NCBI RefSeq assembly: GCF_028640845.1
Contig: NC_080540.1
Coordinates: 217,745,800-217,809,799, forward strand
Direction: 5' to 3'
DNA length: 64,000 bases
Origin: Ahaetulla prasina
Taxonomy: Eukaryota > Chordata > Lepidosauria > Squamata > Colubridae
Shown here: positions 32,623 through 44,480 of the stretch, in pieces
Numbering within the stretch: the stretch's first letter is position 1
How the letters are laid out: the number at the start of each line of letters is the position of its first letter
Made by a program: the position numbers and the translations under genes
Notes under the pieces: generated by a model
The model's database searches: none
Told to the model about the DNA's origin: nothing
Seen by the model: only the letters and a program-made list of their open reading frames with translations

Positions 32623-35600
32623 GAGAGAGATCTAAATTCCAACTCACCTTCATTCAGGAAGCTCAGGATAAGATGTTAGGGCACCCACTATCTCTTAGTC
32701 TAACCTACTCCACAGAGTGCTGTGGAGAAAAATGTAACAGGTAATGCTATCAAATGATGATTTGAAGATAGCTAAGATATGGAATCTAAGGAATGAATAA
32801 GCAGAAGAATAAATAAAGCATCTATTTGTTATCATATGAAAAGCAAAACCTGGCAAAGATCTTCCTGTCCATTTCCCCCCCTGAAATAGTCTTTGGCAAG
32901 GATGCCCTTTCAAGGCCTCAGTAAGATGACAAGATTGTCTCCCTTATTTTCTAGCACAAACAACTCCATCAGTTCAAACAGGCAGCTATGAATAATGCAG
33001 ATGGAAGTGTCTCCAGCTCTGCAAAATGCAAGTTGTGTTCATGGGGCCACAAATTGTCCAGTGGCACTCCGAGGCCTTGAGTGTGAGGGGGAAGAAAAGA
33101 GATGGAGGTTGCAGCTTCATGCAGTTTTCCTACTTGTGACCAGTTAACTAAGAAGAGCTGTCCCTCATGAGAGGCCACTGGGACAGCTTCACTGAAAATC
33201 AGAGCAGATTGACTCCTGCTGATCAGTCCCCGAATTTGGGGACACACGAATTGTTCACTTTTTAAATCCTATGCCAATCCGAACCCCTTTCGGATAGTTG
33301 ATGAAGAAAAACGTTTGAATCAAAGGCAAACGGACTGGCCATATTTCAAAGCTTAGCCAAGATTCCATGCTGTTAATAAACCCTATCTGAGAGATCAAGA
33401 CTGCTTTGCAAAAATTTTGCTTGCAAACTTCAGCCGTGAGCCGTTTGTGTTCTATTTTGCAGCGTGCCACCTGGTTCTGGTTAAAAAAACAGAGAGTGAG
33501 CACCTTAAAACACAAGCAGTCAGTGATGAGGATAAACAAGGATTGATATTAATTTCACACAGCATGTCCTTTTGCAGATGCCGAAGGAAACATCCTGTGA
33601 TAATGTCAGGAGGTATTTAAGGGTATCCGTAGGGGAGGAAGGAAAAGGGATATAAAATTACCTCAGAATTGCTGTACCACTTTTAAGGTTTGCCCCTGCC
33701 CTTTTGAGGTTATGGGGGCGTAACCACAGTAACGGCAAATGTGTTTAAATTTTGTAATGGGGCTCTACTGTGTAAGGGGTGCTTTCCATCAAGGTGCTTG
33801 CCTCCAGTGACACAAAAATAAAAACAACACTTCCTTAAATTCAGCGAGAGGAAGAAAGGAAATGAGTTAGATGAAAAGTAAAAAATGGGGGAAAAAATAC
33901 AGTATGCATGATAAAATGAAAGTAAGTATTGGGAAAGAGAAATTACAACAATAATTAACAATAGTGAAATGATGGTCCTAATTTGCTTTAATCGTCTTGA
34001 CAAAAGATGGCCCTTTTCCCACAATCTGTCAATCATTGATTTTGTCATTCCTTAATATGTTGAATTGGTTGCATTGGTTCAGATAGGACAATTCAGGATA
34101 TTTTTAATTTACAAGATAAGGATTCTGTCACTTGTACTGTCTCCAATTTAAACCTCTGGGATGCCCTGTCTCAAGATAAACAGTTGGACGGAAGTGAAAG
34201 AAACTCCTTCTCCCAAATTTTATTTGTGATTATTTATTTATAATCCTGCAATTCTGAAGTGCCTTGGCAGGGATGCACAAGTATTTGAGTCAATGACTGT
34301 GAGATCCTACACTCAAATTACAACCATCTTTGCAAGCACCATACCATACCATTGCTTGGGAGCAATGCTTGAGCAAGTGAATCCTTGACTTTAATTATTG
34401 CCTTTAATGATAATAATTATTAATGCTCTTAAAAATAAAACATTATTGGGCTGTGCATATCATTGAAGCTTCAACCCAAGCCCTTTTACTCCTAGCTTCT
34501 AAATGTGAAGCGAAGCAACTGTGTGGCATTATTGTGTCCTTCACAGACTTCCTCAACTCCACATAAGATCCACTAGCACCTGCAAGCACAGGTAGGTTTG
34601 CAGTGGTGTTGTTCCTGCGCAGAAATCTTTTCCAACTTTTATAAATGCCAGGAAGGCAAAGAAGATGTTGTGAGTTGACATTTGAAGCATCTGTTTCTAG
34701 TTCACTTCATCAACACTATACTGTGAATTTCCAGGTTGAAACAAATCAAAGATGACTTCCAAGGAAGGTATATGCTTTAGAACAAAATGGAATCCAGTGT
34801 GCATTTCTGTATTTTTTCCTACAGCTCTGGCATTGATTTAGGAGTTACCTTTTTAACCTCAATGGATTTTTCCAATCAATAGTTTAAAAGATGTACACAG
34901 CAGTGGAGGCTGGTTGCAACATGTGTTGATGGTGGCATCTGGCATGTTGTGCCCAGCTTGATATACTTAGTTTTGAACAATTCTTCTTTTTAAACTTTTT
35001 CTGGACAATAAGATTATTTACCTACCTTAATAGTATATCAGAGCTGAAGAAGTCCCTAAATATAAAAAGAATCCTAGGATATCTTAAAACTTGCCAAATA
35101 CTTGTGACATAAACTTTCACAAAACAACATACATTATTACATAGAAAAAACATGTATACATTTACATAGATGTATCTATGACATCAGAAGAAATGAACAT
35201 CAAAGTACTCAAAGACCTCAAGAAAAGCAAGATTTTGTGTCCTGAACCAATTTTGGAAACTAAACGCATTCGGAATATTGCCTTTGCTTTGCAGAATTTA
35301 TTATGTACTTTTTGCACTAGTATTCCAGGTTTTAGATTTAATTATGGGGAAGGTCCACAGAGTTACAAGATAATAGATACCAAGGTTCTTCTTTAATCTA
35401 TTGAAAACTATTTCTTGAACTATTAAAAAAAAAATTCAATCATTCTTCTAGTTTCCAATATTTTTGAGCAGTATATAAATAGATACTGTGGTCAAATATA
35501 GACTAAAAAGTTCATTCTTAAACTGAAAATCTATCATAAAGCATAGAAATGGATCAAAATATAACTGACATCTGATGCCCAACCCTTCATATTTCAAGAA

Positions 35601-36178
35601 TATGATTGTAGCCCTCTAAGCTCTCAAAGACATCTCCCTTGTTTGCTAGAAGAAACAGGTCCTTTATATTGCTGTATAACTGTCTAAGGAGAAGCAACCA
35701 ATTAGATTGGCGGAAACATAGGAGAGCTACAGTTTATCTTAAAACCTAAACATGTCCATCAAAAAGGGATGGTTTCCAAAACGTGAACTGGCAAACCATA
35801 ATGAAGAATGCATCATCGTATTTCTCAAACTGGGTTTAGAGACTTGGTGACCTCTGCAGCTACAGTAATCCTTGTCTCTTCTAACGGCCATATTCTTTCC
35901 CTGCTGATAAGCAAACTAATGACCTGGTCTTTTTAGCAAGCAAGGGAGATTGTGCTGCAAATGGGTCTCAGAATGTCTTTGTTCCCCACTAGTGGCTTCC
36001 AACAGCATTGAGAAAGAACAGTGGTAGGCATTGGCTTGAAGATACATTGAATGTTGAAGAAGTATATGAAAAAGGCTGATACTTTTAATAACAGCAATGG
36101 GTGACTTTCCTGGTAAAATAAACATACCGTCATGACGTCCGATTATGCTGGTGACAAAGTGTTCTTTCTTCTGAATCT
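32623..36178. other. Long AT-rich stretch, no gene seen
   Basis: About 3.5 kb without a recognised gene or repeat family. Open frames on both strands (for example minus 33255-33539 and 33710-34048) lack domain matches and repeat context and are treated as chance. This is the longest stretch in the window with no assigned repeat. Confidence 0.4.
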
Positions 36179-36186
36179 ATCTGCAC

Positions 36187-37077
36187 CAGGGGTGAAATCT
36201 AAAAATTCTCCCTACTAGTTCTGTGGGTGTGGCTTAATTGGTGGGGATGGCTTGGTGGTCAGGTGACTGGGTGGGTGTGGCCAATAACAATAAATAATAA
36301 AAATAATAAAGTACACAAAAACAATAAGAGGTACCAAAAACCAACTTTCACACTATACACACACACAACACAACACAACTGACTCACACACAATGTAAAA
36401 ACAGCTGCACTTCACCCAAAATGGCCCCTGCAACAAGCAGGAACCTCACACAGCCACAAAAAGCTCAAAACCCAACTTTCACACTTTACATACACACAAC
36501 ACAACACAACTGACTCACACACACACACACACAATGACATAGCTTTGTGAGATTTTTGTGTTTGTGTAGAGTGAAACACTACAGAAACACACCAAATCTC
36601 AGAAAGCTCCACAAATTTTTTTTTTTATTTTATTATTTTATTTTATTTATATTTTTAGATAAAAGCAGGTAAATTTAAAACTTCCTTAACTTTAAATTGC
36701 TGTCTAAAAAAAAACTCCTTAAAAAAACCCAATTATTATTTTTTTAAAGCTCTGCCCCCCCCCCCCAAAAAAATCCCTAGTTACTTATCCAATTCAAGGG
36801 ACAAGGCAGGCAGATTGAGTTGCTCACCATGAGATGGATTGCAGGCAGGCAGATTGAGTTGCTAACTGATGCAATTGATTGCAGCAGCCAAAGCAAGGCA
36901 GGAAAAGCAAGTGAGCCCGAAAGAAGCAGCAAGCTGCCAAGTAGGCAAGGGTTGACTGGGCGATTGTGGGGGCATGGGCAAGGGGACAGGGATTTTTGTT
37001 ACCGGTTCTCCGAACTACCCGCCTCTATCACTACCGGATCGCCCAATCCAGTCCGAACTGGGAGCATTTCATCCCTG
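36187..37077. mobile_element. Long hAT element, family B (891 bp)
   Basis: It starts CAGGGGTGAAATCTAAAAA and ends GAGCATTTCATCCCTG. The flanks atctgcac (36179-36186) and gtctgcac (37078-37085) differ at one base. The interior holds two diverged direct copies of a segment with CAACTTTCACACT and ACACAACACAACACAACTGA (near 36340-36395 and 36472-36518), then AT-rich and poly-C runs. There is no transposase. Confidence 0.82.
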
Positions 37078-37085
37078 GTCTGCAC

Positions 37086-38025
37086 CTGTTGGCAGTGTGT
37101 GAATGTTCAGAGTCTTTCTCATGTGATTTTAGGAAAAGAAGGGTTCAGAACTTCTATATATATTTCGTATAATAGCTTTGCCTAGATGTCACCGACAGAT
37201 TAAGGCTACGAGGGTGATAGTTTTCACTGTATGATTTGGAAACAAGGCTGATAGCAATGATATTCTATAAAGGAAAAGCTGAGGTTTGTAAGCAGAAGCA
37301 GAGAGGCCCTTTAGAATGCACACATAGCATATGTAATAAATAGAAAATGTAGAAATTATGCCCAAACCACAAAAACATAGCATGCTCTGTCTGATATTAC
37401 TACCTGCCTTCCTCTTAGAAAAACATCATGCTGCTAGCACAAAAATTAATGGAGCCAATCAGGAGAGATATAAACAAAATTGACTCAGAAACACCTGCCT
37501 CATTACATTTTTTAGAAAGTAGGAGGAGGGAATCAAATATGAGTATATCGTTTGCATTTTAAACCCCAGAATTCATTTACTGTTTAACTAGAATTGGTTT
37601 TCTGTCTTTGGGTTTCATGTCATATGGTCCTTGGTGGGAAAGCTGAAAAGATGCTGATCTCATTACTAGGTGCTTCAGGTGCTATCTAAAGGTAGATTCC
37701 AAAAAAAACCTGAAAGAGACATAGGACAAAGGTGGACCCAAATATGAGGCCCCTGTCCTTCTTACGAAGGGGAAAAACAATAAACTGCTTCCTGGTTGTC
37801 AGGGCCAAAAAGCAGCAAGTATTGGTTAAGGAAATATAGGGTCAAAATCAAGTGAAAGGAAATCAGTTTGTCATGTTGGAGAAATGAACATAGAAGCTCC
37901 AGAACTGAAAGGCTGGAACAGCATCTGCCAAAAAACATGCTGTGAGTTGTATGCCACAGTCTGTAATCAAGTGCTCCAGTAGCCTAGAGAAGCAGGAAAT
38001 TTGGAAGATAAGCAGCTGGCTGCCT
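37086..38025. other. No gene seen
   Basis: No recognised gene or repeat. Confidence 0.4.
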
Positions 38026-38098
38026 TCTTTTCTTTTCTTTTCTTTTCTTTTCTTTTCTTTTCTTTTCCTTTCCTTTCTTTTCTTTTCTTTTCCTTTCT
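38026..38098. repeat. (TTTTC)n microsatellite
   Basis: About 14 pentanucleotide units with a few C insertions. Confidence 0.93.
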
Positions 38099-38349
38099 TC
38101 CCTCCTTCCATTTTTCTGCTGATGGCAGGCAATGAAATTAACCTCTGTGGAGGGCAAATCTACTATGTCTACCATGGAATCCATCCTTTTAAGAGTAGCA
38201 AGGATGTAGCTAAGCCAGAAGATAGAAAACACCAAGCATTGGGGCAGTCTGAATGGACCATAATAATCCAGAAGAAAGGCCTGAGTGAAAGCCCTGGCCT
38301 TTGCAATAGATCAGAGCTGTCTGAATTGGCATAGATTTGTTTTGACAAA

Positions 38350-38990
38350 GTAACTTAACAATAGAATAGAACAGGGGTGAAATGCTACCGGTTTTGTCCA
38401 GTTCGCCTGAACTGGTAGTAAAAAAGGCTACTGGTTCGTCGAACCGGTAGTAAAAAATGTAAAAAAAAAGTTCGGATGATCAGTTGAGCGACGCGCGATT
38501 GTCGGATCTTTATTTTTTTTTACTTTTTAGGCATTTTTTTACTACCAATTCTCTGGAACTGGTAGTAAAAAATACTTTAAAAAAGTTTAAAAAAAGACTC
38601 CAACGATCACAGTTGTGGTGCGCGATCGTCAGAGCCTTTTTTTACCTTTTAAACGCCTTTTTTACTACCTAGTCACCCAAATAGATAGTAAAAAAATGCA
38701 TTTAAAAAAGTAAAAAAAAGGCTCAGAAGATCACAGCTGAGGCGCGCTGTGCAACCTTTTAAAAGCATTTTTTACTACCTTTTTCTACTTATCTTCCTTC
38801 CCATGCCTCCTTTTTGCGTGTACGCGCAGCCACTGAACCAGTAGTAAACCGATTTATATTTCACCACTGGAATAGAATAATAGAATACTTTATTTGGCCA
38901 ACTATGGTTAGACACACAAAGAGTTTGTTCTCTACTACAGAAGCACTCCGTGTACTTGCAAAGCACTAGAGAAAATAATAATATTGGAGC
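38350..38990 (-). mobile_element. CR1 3' end, minus strand, split by hAT
   Basis: AATAGAATAGAA on the left (38360-38371), and AATAGAATACTTTATTTGGCC and TGGTTAGACACACAAAGAGT on the right (38881-38925), are the two parts of a snake CR1 3' end with its AATAG tail. The hAT at 38372-38869 separates them. The right limit is approximate. Confidence 0.65.
38372..38869. mobile_element. hAT element, family B, with repeated hairpin modules
   Basis: It starts CAGGGGTGAAATGCTACC and ends GATTTATATTTCACCACTG. The perfect 8-bp duplication gaatagaa is at 38364-38371 and 38870-38877. The interior has several TTTTTTACTACC...GGTAGTAAAAAA hairpins alternating with GATCA(C)AGTTG-GCGCGCGAT-type blocks, about 120 bp apart. 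Confidence 0.88.
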
Positions 38991-39478
38991 ACCACTTGAA
39001 TGTCATCAGCATTGACAAATTCAATATCAGTCTATTGTAAAGGTGGCTTTACTTGGAACAGCTTGCATCCTGCATCGATATCTGTAACACCATCAAATAT
39101 CCACATCTGCCTATCCCAAGTCCTTGGGAAGGACTCAATTGATAGACAAAAGTGACAAATCCACTCTGAACTTCTGGCTGACTCTGCGATGAAGCATAAT
39201 AATAATATGGTTTGGCTGACTGTTGCCTCAAACCCAAAAAGACACAAGGCTGTAATTTCTGCCAACAAAGTACTGAGTGAAGGGTCTGAATACTTAGGCC
39301 AATGCGAAAGTTCACTTTTTTTTCTTTTTAATAAATTTACAGACATTTCTAAATTTCTGTTTTCATTTTGTCACGATGGGGTACTGAGTGTAGATTAATG
39401 ACGAAAAAAAATGAATTTCAACAATCATAGAATCAAACTGAAGCCTAACAAAATTGGAAAAAGTGAAGGGGATATGAA
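38991..39478. other. No gene seen
   Basis: No recognised gene or repeat. Confidence 0.4.
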
Positions 39479-39754
39479 TACCGTATTTTTCAGACTATAA
39501 GACGCACCAAGATTTTGAAGAGATAAAGAAGAAGAAAAAAGTGTTTGCCTTCCCCAGCTCCCAGGAGCATTCTGTCCCCTGCATCCCATTTTTGTGAAAA
39601 ACGGGCCTATTTTTCCTTAAAACTGGACGCATGGGGTGGGGTTTCAGGATGCCAAAAATGGCTGTATTCAGTGTATAAGATTCACCAACATTTCCACCCT
39701 CTTTTGTGGGGAGGGGGGAAAGGTGCATCTTATATATACATTCTGAATGCACAG
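39479..39754. mobile_element. MITE family G (TACCGTATTTTTC...), cut by Gypsy-2
   Basis: The left end TACCGTATTTTTCAGACTAT and AAGACGCACC is a known vertebrate DNA-transposon terminus. The mirrored GTGCATCTTATA at about 39723 is the start of the opposite terminus, but the outer end is missing because Gypsy-2 begins at 39755. The right remainder is not found after Gypsy-2. Confidence 0.65.
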
Positions 39755-39932
39755 TGTAATGTATCTTTAAAAGTTTTGGCGGGAAACAAGCACGTTGCTG
39801 ATTGGTTGAAGCCTCCGGCTAAACTGTATATAAAGAGAGGTTTTTCCCAGCACAGGCTGCTGGGTTCACCATATAGTAAAGAGCTGTTGTCACTATCCTG
39901 GTCTCCTGCCTCGTTATTGCCCGAATTTAACA
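39755..39932 (+). repeat. Gypsy-2 5' LTR
   Basis: 178 bp from TGTAATGTATC to GAATTTAACA, similar to the Gypsy-1 LTR through the core (GCTGTTGTCACTA, CTGGTCTCC). The putative primer-binding region tggcgacgaggatggg follows after one base at 39934. Confidence 0.9.
39827..39834 (+). promoter_or_regulatory. TATA box in Gypsy-2 LTR
   Basis: TATATAAA in the context CTGTATATAAAGAGAGG, downstream of an ATTGG (inverted CCAAT) near 39801. Confidence 0.7.
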
Positions 39933-40025
39933 CTGGCGACGAGGATGGGATCTCGAGGCTAAGGCGCCAGGAAAGAGCTGAACTCACCAGGAAGGCCGAA
40001 CCCAGCAAACAAGGCGGAAAGCAGC

Positions 40026-40800
40026 GATGTCCAGCTACACACCGCCAGCGCCATTCGACCCAGCTAAGGAAAAATGGGGTCATACATGGCTCGTTTGAGT
40101 GTTTCCTCGAGGCGAACGAACTTCAAGGAGTTTCAGACAACAGGAAGCGGCGTATTTTCCTGAGCCACTGCGGTCCAGAGGTTTCGACACATAGAATCCC
40201 TGGAGCCAACGCCGGTACAATCGGTACCGTGGCAGACTCTACAGACTCTATTGAAAGCCCACTATGCACCAACGCCGTCCAAGTATGTACAACGGTACGA
40301 ATTCGGGGAGCGCAGGCAGCTAGAGGGCGAGTCCATCAGCGCATACATGGCCGCCCTGAGGAAAGCCTCAAAACATTGCGAGTACCGGGACTTGGATGAG
40401 GCATTGCTGGAGCAACTCATCCGAGGGGTCAGGGACATCCGTTTGCGGAGGCGGCTGCTGTCTAAAAGCAATCTAACGCTGGCAAACGCCTTGGACGAAG
40501 CCAGGGCTCACGAGATGTCTACCCAAGCGGCGGAAACCCTACAAAAGCCGTCACACCAGCGGCTGGTGAAATCAACCCCGGTCCACAATGAAGAGGTCAG
40601 GCCGATCGGACGGTGAGGAAGAGGAAGGAGCCTCCCCCACCGGGAGGCCGGAGAAAGAAGACCGGGGTGACTGCGCGAGTTGCGGAGGGCAACACCAACG
40701 ACAACAATGCAAATTTAAGGATGCAACTTGTCGGCGGTGCGAAGGAAGGGCACCTAGCACAGGTCTGTCGAGCACCCCAACCTTCCGCCAAAAATTCAAA
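40026..40800 (+). pseudogene. Gypsy-2 gag (broken)
   Basis: The start ATG at 40026 gives SSYTPPAPFDPAKEKWG, then a frame change. The capsid-like part includes RYEFGERRQLEGESISAYM, then LRKASKHCEYRDLDEALLEQ and LIRGVRDIRLRRRLL at 40290-40460, open from 40251 to 40616. The first zinc knuckle CASCGGQHQRQQC (about 40675) is intact. The second (CRRCEGR..., about 40733) is frameshifted before its His. The protein packages element RNA in the particle. It would be about 250 residues if unbroken. Confidence 0.85.
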
Positions 40801-40939
40801 CTGACCAATCAGAGCGCGGAACGGCGGAAGCGGCCCGTGATTGGTCAGTTCAAAAAGGCGCGTTGAATCAGACTGTCGTGAGAGTGGGTCACGCATCAAC
40901 ACGCCTAGAAAAAAATCTTTACAAAGGCAAAGATTGAGG

Positions 40940-41250
40940 GGTGCGTGCCGATTGGAGGTGGACACCGGCTCATCGATCACGATCATGTCCTGGGACAACT
41001 CGTGAGAGCCTTACCCGCCATCGCAAGCGCCAAGCTGCAACCACAGAAATTAAAGGTACAAGACTACCAAGGGAATCGCATCCCTGTTCGAGGGCGTCCG
41101 TCCGTCAGTATGGACAATACAAGAAAACTCTGCCCATCACCATCGTCGATGGGACCCTGCCAAGCTTGTTGGGACTGGACTGGTTCCGAGCATTGGGCAT
41201 GGGAGTGACTGGAATCTTCAGAAGCGAAGTCGACCTCAAAGGCACTCATG
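40940..41250 (+). pseudogene. Gypsy-2 protease region (broken)
   Basis: VDTGSSITIMSWD at about 40960-41000 is an aspartic-protease active site. LPSLLGLDWFRALGMGVTGI follows at 41157-41216. The two lie in different frames. Otherwise it is like Gypsy-1. Confidence 0.8.
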
Positions 41251-41359
41251 AAGGAATTGGGGACGTTTTCAAAGACTGCCTGGGCAAGTACGGGACCCCT
41301 ATTTCTTTTAACTTAGACCCCAAGTTGCCCTATCCGTCTAAAGGCTAGGAGGGTCCCGT

Positions 41360-42610
41360 TAAGCCTAAAGCCCAGGATTGACCGGGAACTGGACAAGCTA
41401 GTAAACCAGGGAATTCTAGTGCCAGTTGACCATGCTAAGTGGGAGACCCTATAGTCACCCCAGTCAAACCGGACGGGTCGGTCCGGTTGCGCTGACTACA
41501 AAACGCAACAAAGCGTTGCAAAAGTGCTTACCCGTCCGGTGGTACAGCACTTACTGCACTCAATGGGGCAAGGGCAGGTTTTTGCCAAGCTAGACTTGGC
41601 CCAAGCCTATCAACAGCTGCCCGTAGATAGCAACACAGCCAAAGCGATTGTGACTCACAGAGGGGCTTTTAAGTGCACCCGGTTACAGTTTGGGGTTAGT
41701 GTGGCTCCAGGGTTATTTCAGAACCTAATGGAGCGGCTATTGCAGGACTACCAGGGTGGTACCATACTTTGACGATGTACTGGTATCCGCTGAGAATCTA
41801 GAGGAATTAGGGGTAAGGCTGCGAAAGTTTTGGGCATTTTCCGGTCTGCGGTCTCAAAGTTAAACTGAACAAATGCCAGATCGGGGTTGAATCTGTGGAA
41901 TTCCTGGGCTACCGGATAGACAGGAAGGATTCACCCACTGAGCAAATGCGGGCCATCAGGAAGGCCCCGGTTCCAAGAACAAAACAGGTTACAGGCATTC
42001 TTAGGTCTGGTCAATTTCTCTGTATTTTTAAGAAAAAACAAGGCAACAGTAGCCGAGCTGCATAAATTACTAAAGACAGCTGCATGGTCTTGGGGAAAGG
42101 CGGAAGCTAGGGCATTCAAGGGTAAAGAATCTCCTCGGTGATAGCCTCCTTATCCAATACAATGGCACGCTGCCATTAGTGTTAAGCTGCGATGCATCTC
42201 CCTATGGGGTGGGGGCTGTGCTCAGCCACAGGTTACCAAAATGGCACAGAAGCCCCTATTGCATACTCCCGAACCATGTCATCAACTGAAAGGAATTATA
42301 GCCAGCTTGATAAGGAAGCCTTGGCTATAGTCTCAGGAGTAAAGAAATTCCATGAATATGTATTTGGTCGTGATTTGAAATCATCACGGACCATAGACCT
42401 TTACTAGGTCTGCTGGCAGGCGACCAACGCCCGTGGCACTTCGCCAAGACTGACCCGATGGACTATCTTCCTGGCAGCGTATTCTTACAAATTACTACAC
42501 CGGCCAGGAAGGAATTAGGGCATGCGGGCGCCTGAGCAGATGCCCGTTACCAGAGACTATCGAAGACCCCACTCCGGGACACCAGTTCTGCTAATTGACT
42601 CTTTGGACTC
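41360..42610 (+). pseudogene. Gypsy-2 reverse transcriptase-RNase H (broken)
   Basis: The segment 41524-41772 is open and carries FAKLDLAQAYQQLPVD, TRLQFGVSVAPGLFQNLMER and, just past a frame change at about 41762, PYFDDVLVSA, the catalytic FDD box. RNase H motifs RNYSQLDKEALAIVSGVKKF (42292-42351) and TIDLY/TDHRPL (about 42388) follow. An additional in-frame open run at 42192-42407 covers part of RNase H. Several single-base deletions break the domain, but the catalytic Asp residues I can see are retained. Confidence 0.87.
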
Positions 42611-42649
42611 TGGCCCAGTCACATCCAAAGAGGTGGCTCGGGCTTCATA

Positions 42650-43636
42650 AGGACATTACAATAAGGACTGTAATTGGTTGGGTACAAGAGGTTGGCCGCT
42701 GCGCGGCGGCGTTTTAAAGAATTTGTAAAAAGCGTGGGAACTCTCAGCTCAAGGGGTGCCTGCTATGGGGGATCAGTGGTGATCCCGGAGAAATTGAGGA
42801 AAAGGTATTGGATCTCCTTCACGAAGGCCACCAGGGATCGTGAGAATGAAGGGTCTAGCGAAGCTATGTGTGGTGGCCCTTAATGGACACGGAAATTGCT
42901 GAAAGGGTAGGGAAATGCCAGGCCTGCCAGGAGTCCAGACCGCTACCCCAACGGCCCCGATTCGAATGGGAGAGACCCCAGGGCCCTGGTCTAGGATCCA
43001 TATCGATTTTGCCGGCCCTTCCACGGCCAAACCTTTCTGGTAGTAGTCGATGCCTACTCCAAATGGCTGGAAATCATTCTCATGAGATCCATGACAGCCG
43101 AGGCCGTGATTTCAGTCCTACGGCACCTATTTGTAACCCACGGGTTGCCAGACACGTTAGTCTCCGATAACGGCCCGCAATTCACGGCAACCCAGTTTGA
43201 GGGGTACTTGGCAGAGGAGGGCATCCGGCATGTCCTCTCGGCGCCTTTCCACCCTGCGACGAATGGCCTTGCAGAACGTTCCGTCCGAAGCGCAAAGGAA
43301 GCATTGTCCAGAATCAAGCCAGGCGATTGGCAAACAAAAATCGATACATTCCTTGCAGTCCAACACAGAACCCCCTGTGTAACAACTGGCCACAGCCCGG
43401 CAGAGCTATTGATGGGTCGGAAACTCAGGTGCCCACTAGACCGTTTAAACCCGAACTATACACCAGACGGTTACAAAGGGGCACACGGTAAAACAAGAGG
43501 GATGGCAATAGGCGACCTAGTGTGGGCACACAACTACAGTGAGGGCCCGACCTGGTTAGCAGGAAAAATCCTAGAGATAACAGGTCCAAAATCATATCTA
43601 GTAGAAATAGAAGATGTCCGGGTATGGAAGCGCCAC
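42650..43636 (+). pseudogene. Gypsy-2 integrase, catalytic core open, 3' end missing
   Basis: The zinc-binding end is broken up (CQACQESRPLPQRPR at about 42918). From 43082 to the element end the frame is open. VVVDAYSKWLE at about 43040-43072 holds the first Asp, in a frame that joins the open run. DNGPQF (43168) holds the second and NGLAERSV (about 43264) the Glu. I count 35 residues between the second Asp and the Glu, the canonical D35E spacing. A C-terminal domain with GDLVWAHNYSEGPTW follows. The frame runs across the junction into the Gypsy-3 LTR to a stop at 43828, adding about 64 foreign codons. Confidence 0.88.
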
Positions 43637-44186
43637 TGTTCTGTTTCCCTTCCCCCAATACTCCCAGCAAAGAGTCCGTCAGAGGCCTTCCTTTTTTTTC
43701 CTTTTATTTACATAGATACATGTCCTGGCCACGTCTACCCACGGGCCTGCCAAGTTTCTGGAGATAACGAGGAAATTATAGATAAGGCCAGAATTACTCA
43801 CGAATATATTCTTCCCTCCATGAAATAGTTAGCTCGCGCCAAATTCATTGCTTTGTCCAAGACAAAAAACCAGGAAGTCCCGCCTCCTATTTATAGTCTC
43901 TGCAGATGTCACTGCATGACAATTATGACTTGGCTTTGTCCCAACTCTTCCGCTGCTGCGCACGTCGATCAAGCCTTCGTAATCTTGCGTCCCTCCAAAA
44001 CTGTTCTTGGGGCGTTGCCAAATCAGAAGAAGGCCCGGGAGAATCAGGCCGTGCCGGCCTCCTCCTCCCTTTGAGTGGGTGCCAGGGAGGAGAGGGCTCA
44101 AGAGAAGCAGGGCTTGCCAGGTCTTCTCCTCATTTCCTGAATCATCCGAGTCCAGGAGTCTGGGTCCAGGAACCTGGGTCACAACA
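43637..44186 (-). repeat. Gypsy-3 3' LTR
   Basis: 550 bp. On the minus strand it begins TGTTGTGACCCAGGTTCCTG and ends CAGAACA. It is richer in CpG than the 5' LTR and carries small insertions relative to it. Confidence 0.92.
43887..43896 (-). promoter_or_regulatory. TATA-like box in Gypsy-3 3' LTR
   Basis: CTATAAATAG on the minus strand, conserved in the other LTR at 48705-48714. Confidence 0.6.
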
Positions 44187-44261
44187 CTATCCCTCACCGC
44201 AGGGCCCTTCCCCCGGGGCTGACGATCGGGATGCGGTCGGGCTGGGTTCTGCTCATGGAAG

Positions 44262-44480
44262 GCCTGCACCAGGTCAGGGGCATGAACGTCGGAGGCATCT
44301 ACCCAGGAGAAATCAGTCCCGTATCCCTTCCACGCGATCAAATATTGGAAACGACCCTTTAGCCAGCGAGAGTCTCGTACGCTGTGGACTTCGTATTCCT
44401 CCGATCCGCCCTCAGCGACAGTGACGGGTGCTGTTGGGCACGGAAGGGGACTCGGTGTGGCCTCAGGAACCAGAAGGGAC
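44262..44480 (-). pseudogene. Gypsy-3 integrase chromodomain
   Basis: EYEVHSVRDSRWLKGRFQYL followed by IAWKGYGTDFSWVDASDV and HAPDLVQAFHEQNP is a clear chromodomain. It lies at the C-terminus of the integrase, as in V-clade chromoviruses of vertebrates. Chromodomains steer integration towards particular chromatin. The open run extends to 44641 upstream and reads through the LTR downstream. Confidence 0.9.

Larger units (their letters stand above)
39755..43636 (+). mobile_element. Gypsy-2: LTR retrotransposon lacking its 3' end
   Basis: Same family as Gypsy-1, plus strand. It has one LTR (39755-39932), then gag, protease, RT-RNase H and integrase. It ends abruptly inside the integrase C-terminus at 43636, where a Gypsy-3 LTR begins. 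The expected WRRH-type end, polypurine tract and 3' LTR are absent. Confidence 0.92.

Noticed and set aside
33255..34048. Minus-strand open runs of 94 and 112 codons
   Set aside because: No domain, no splice context, no repeat homology that I can see. Lengths are expected by chance in a 64-kb window.
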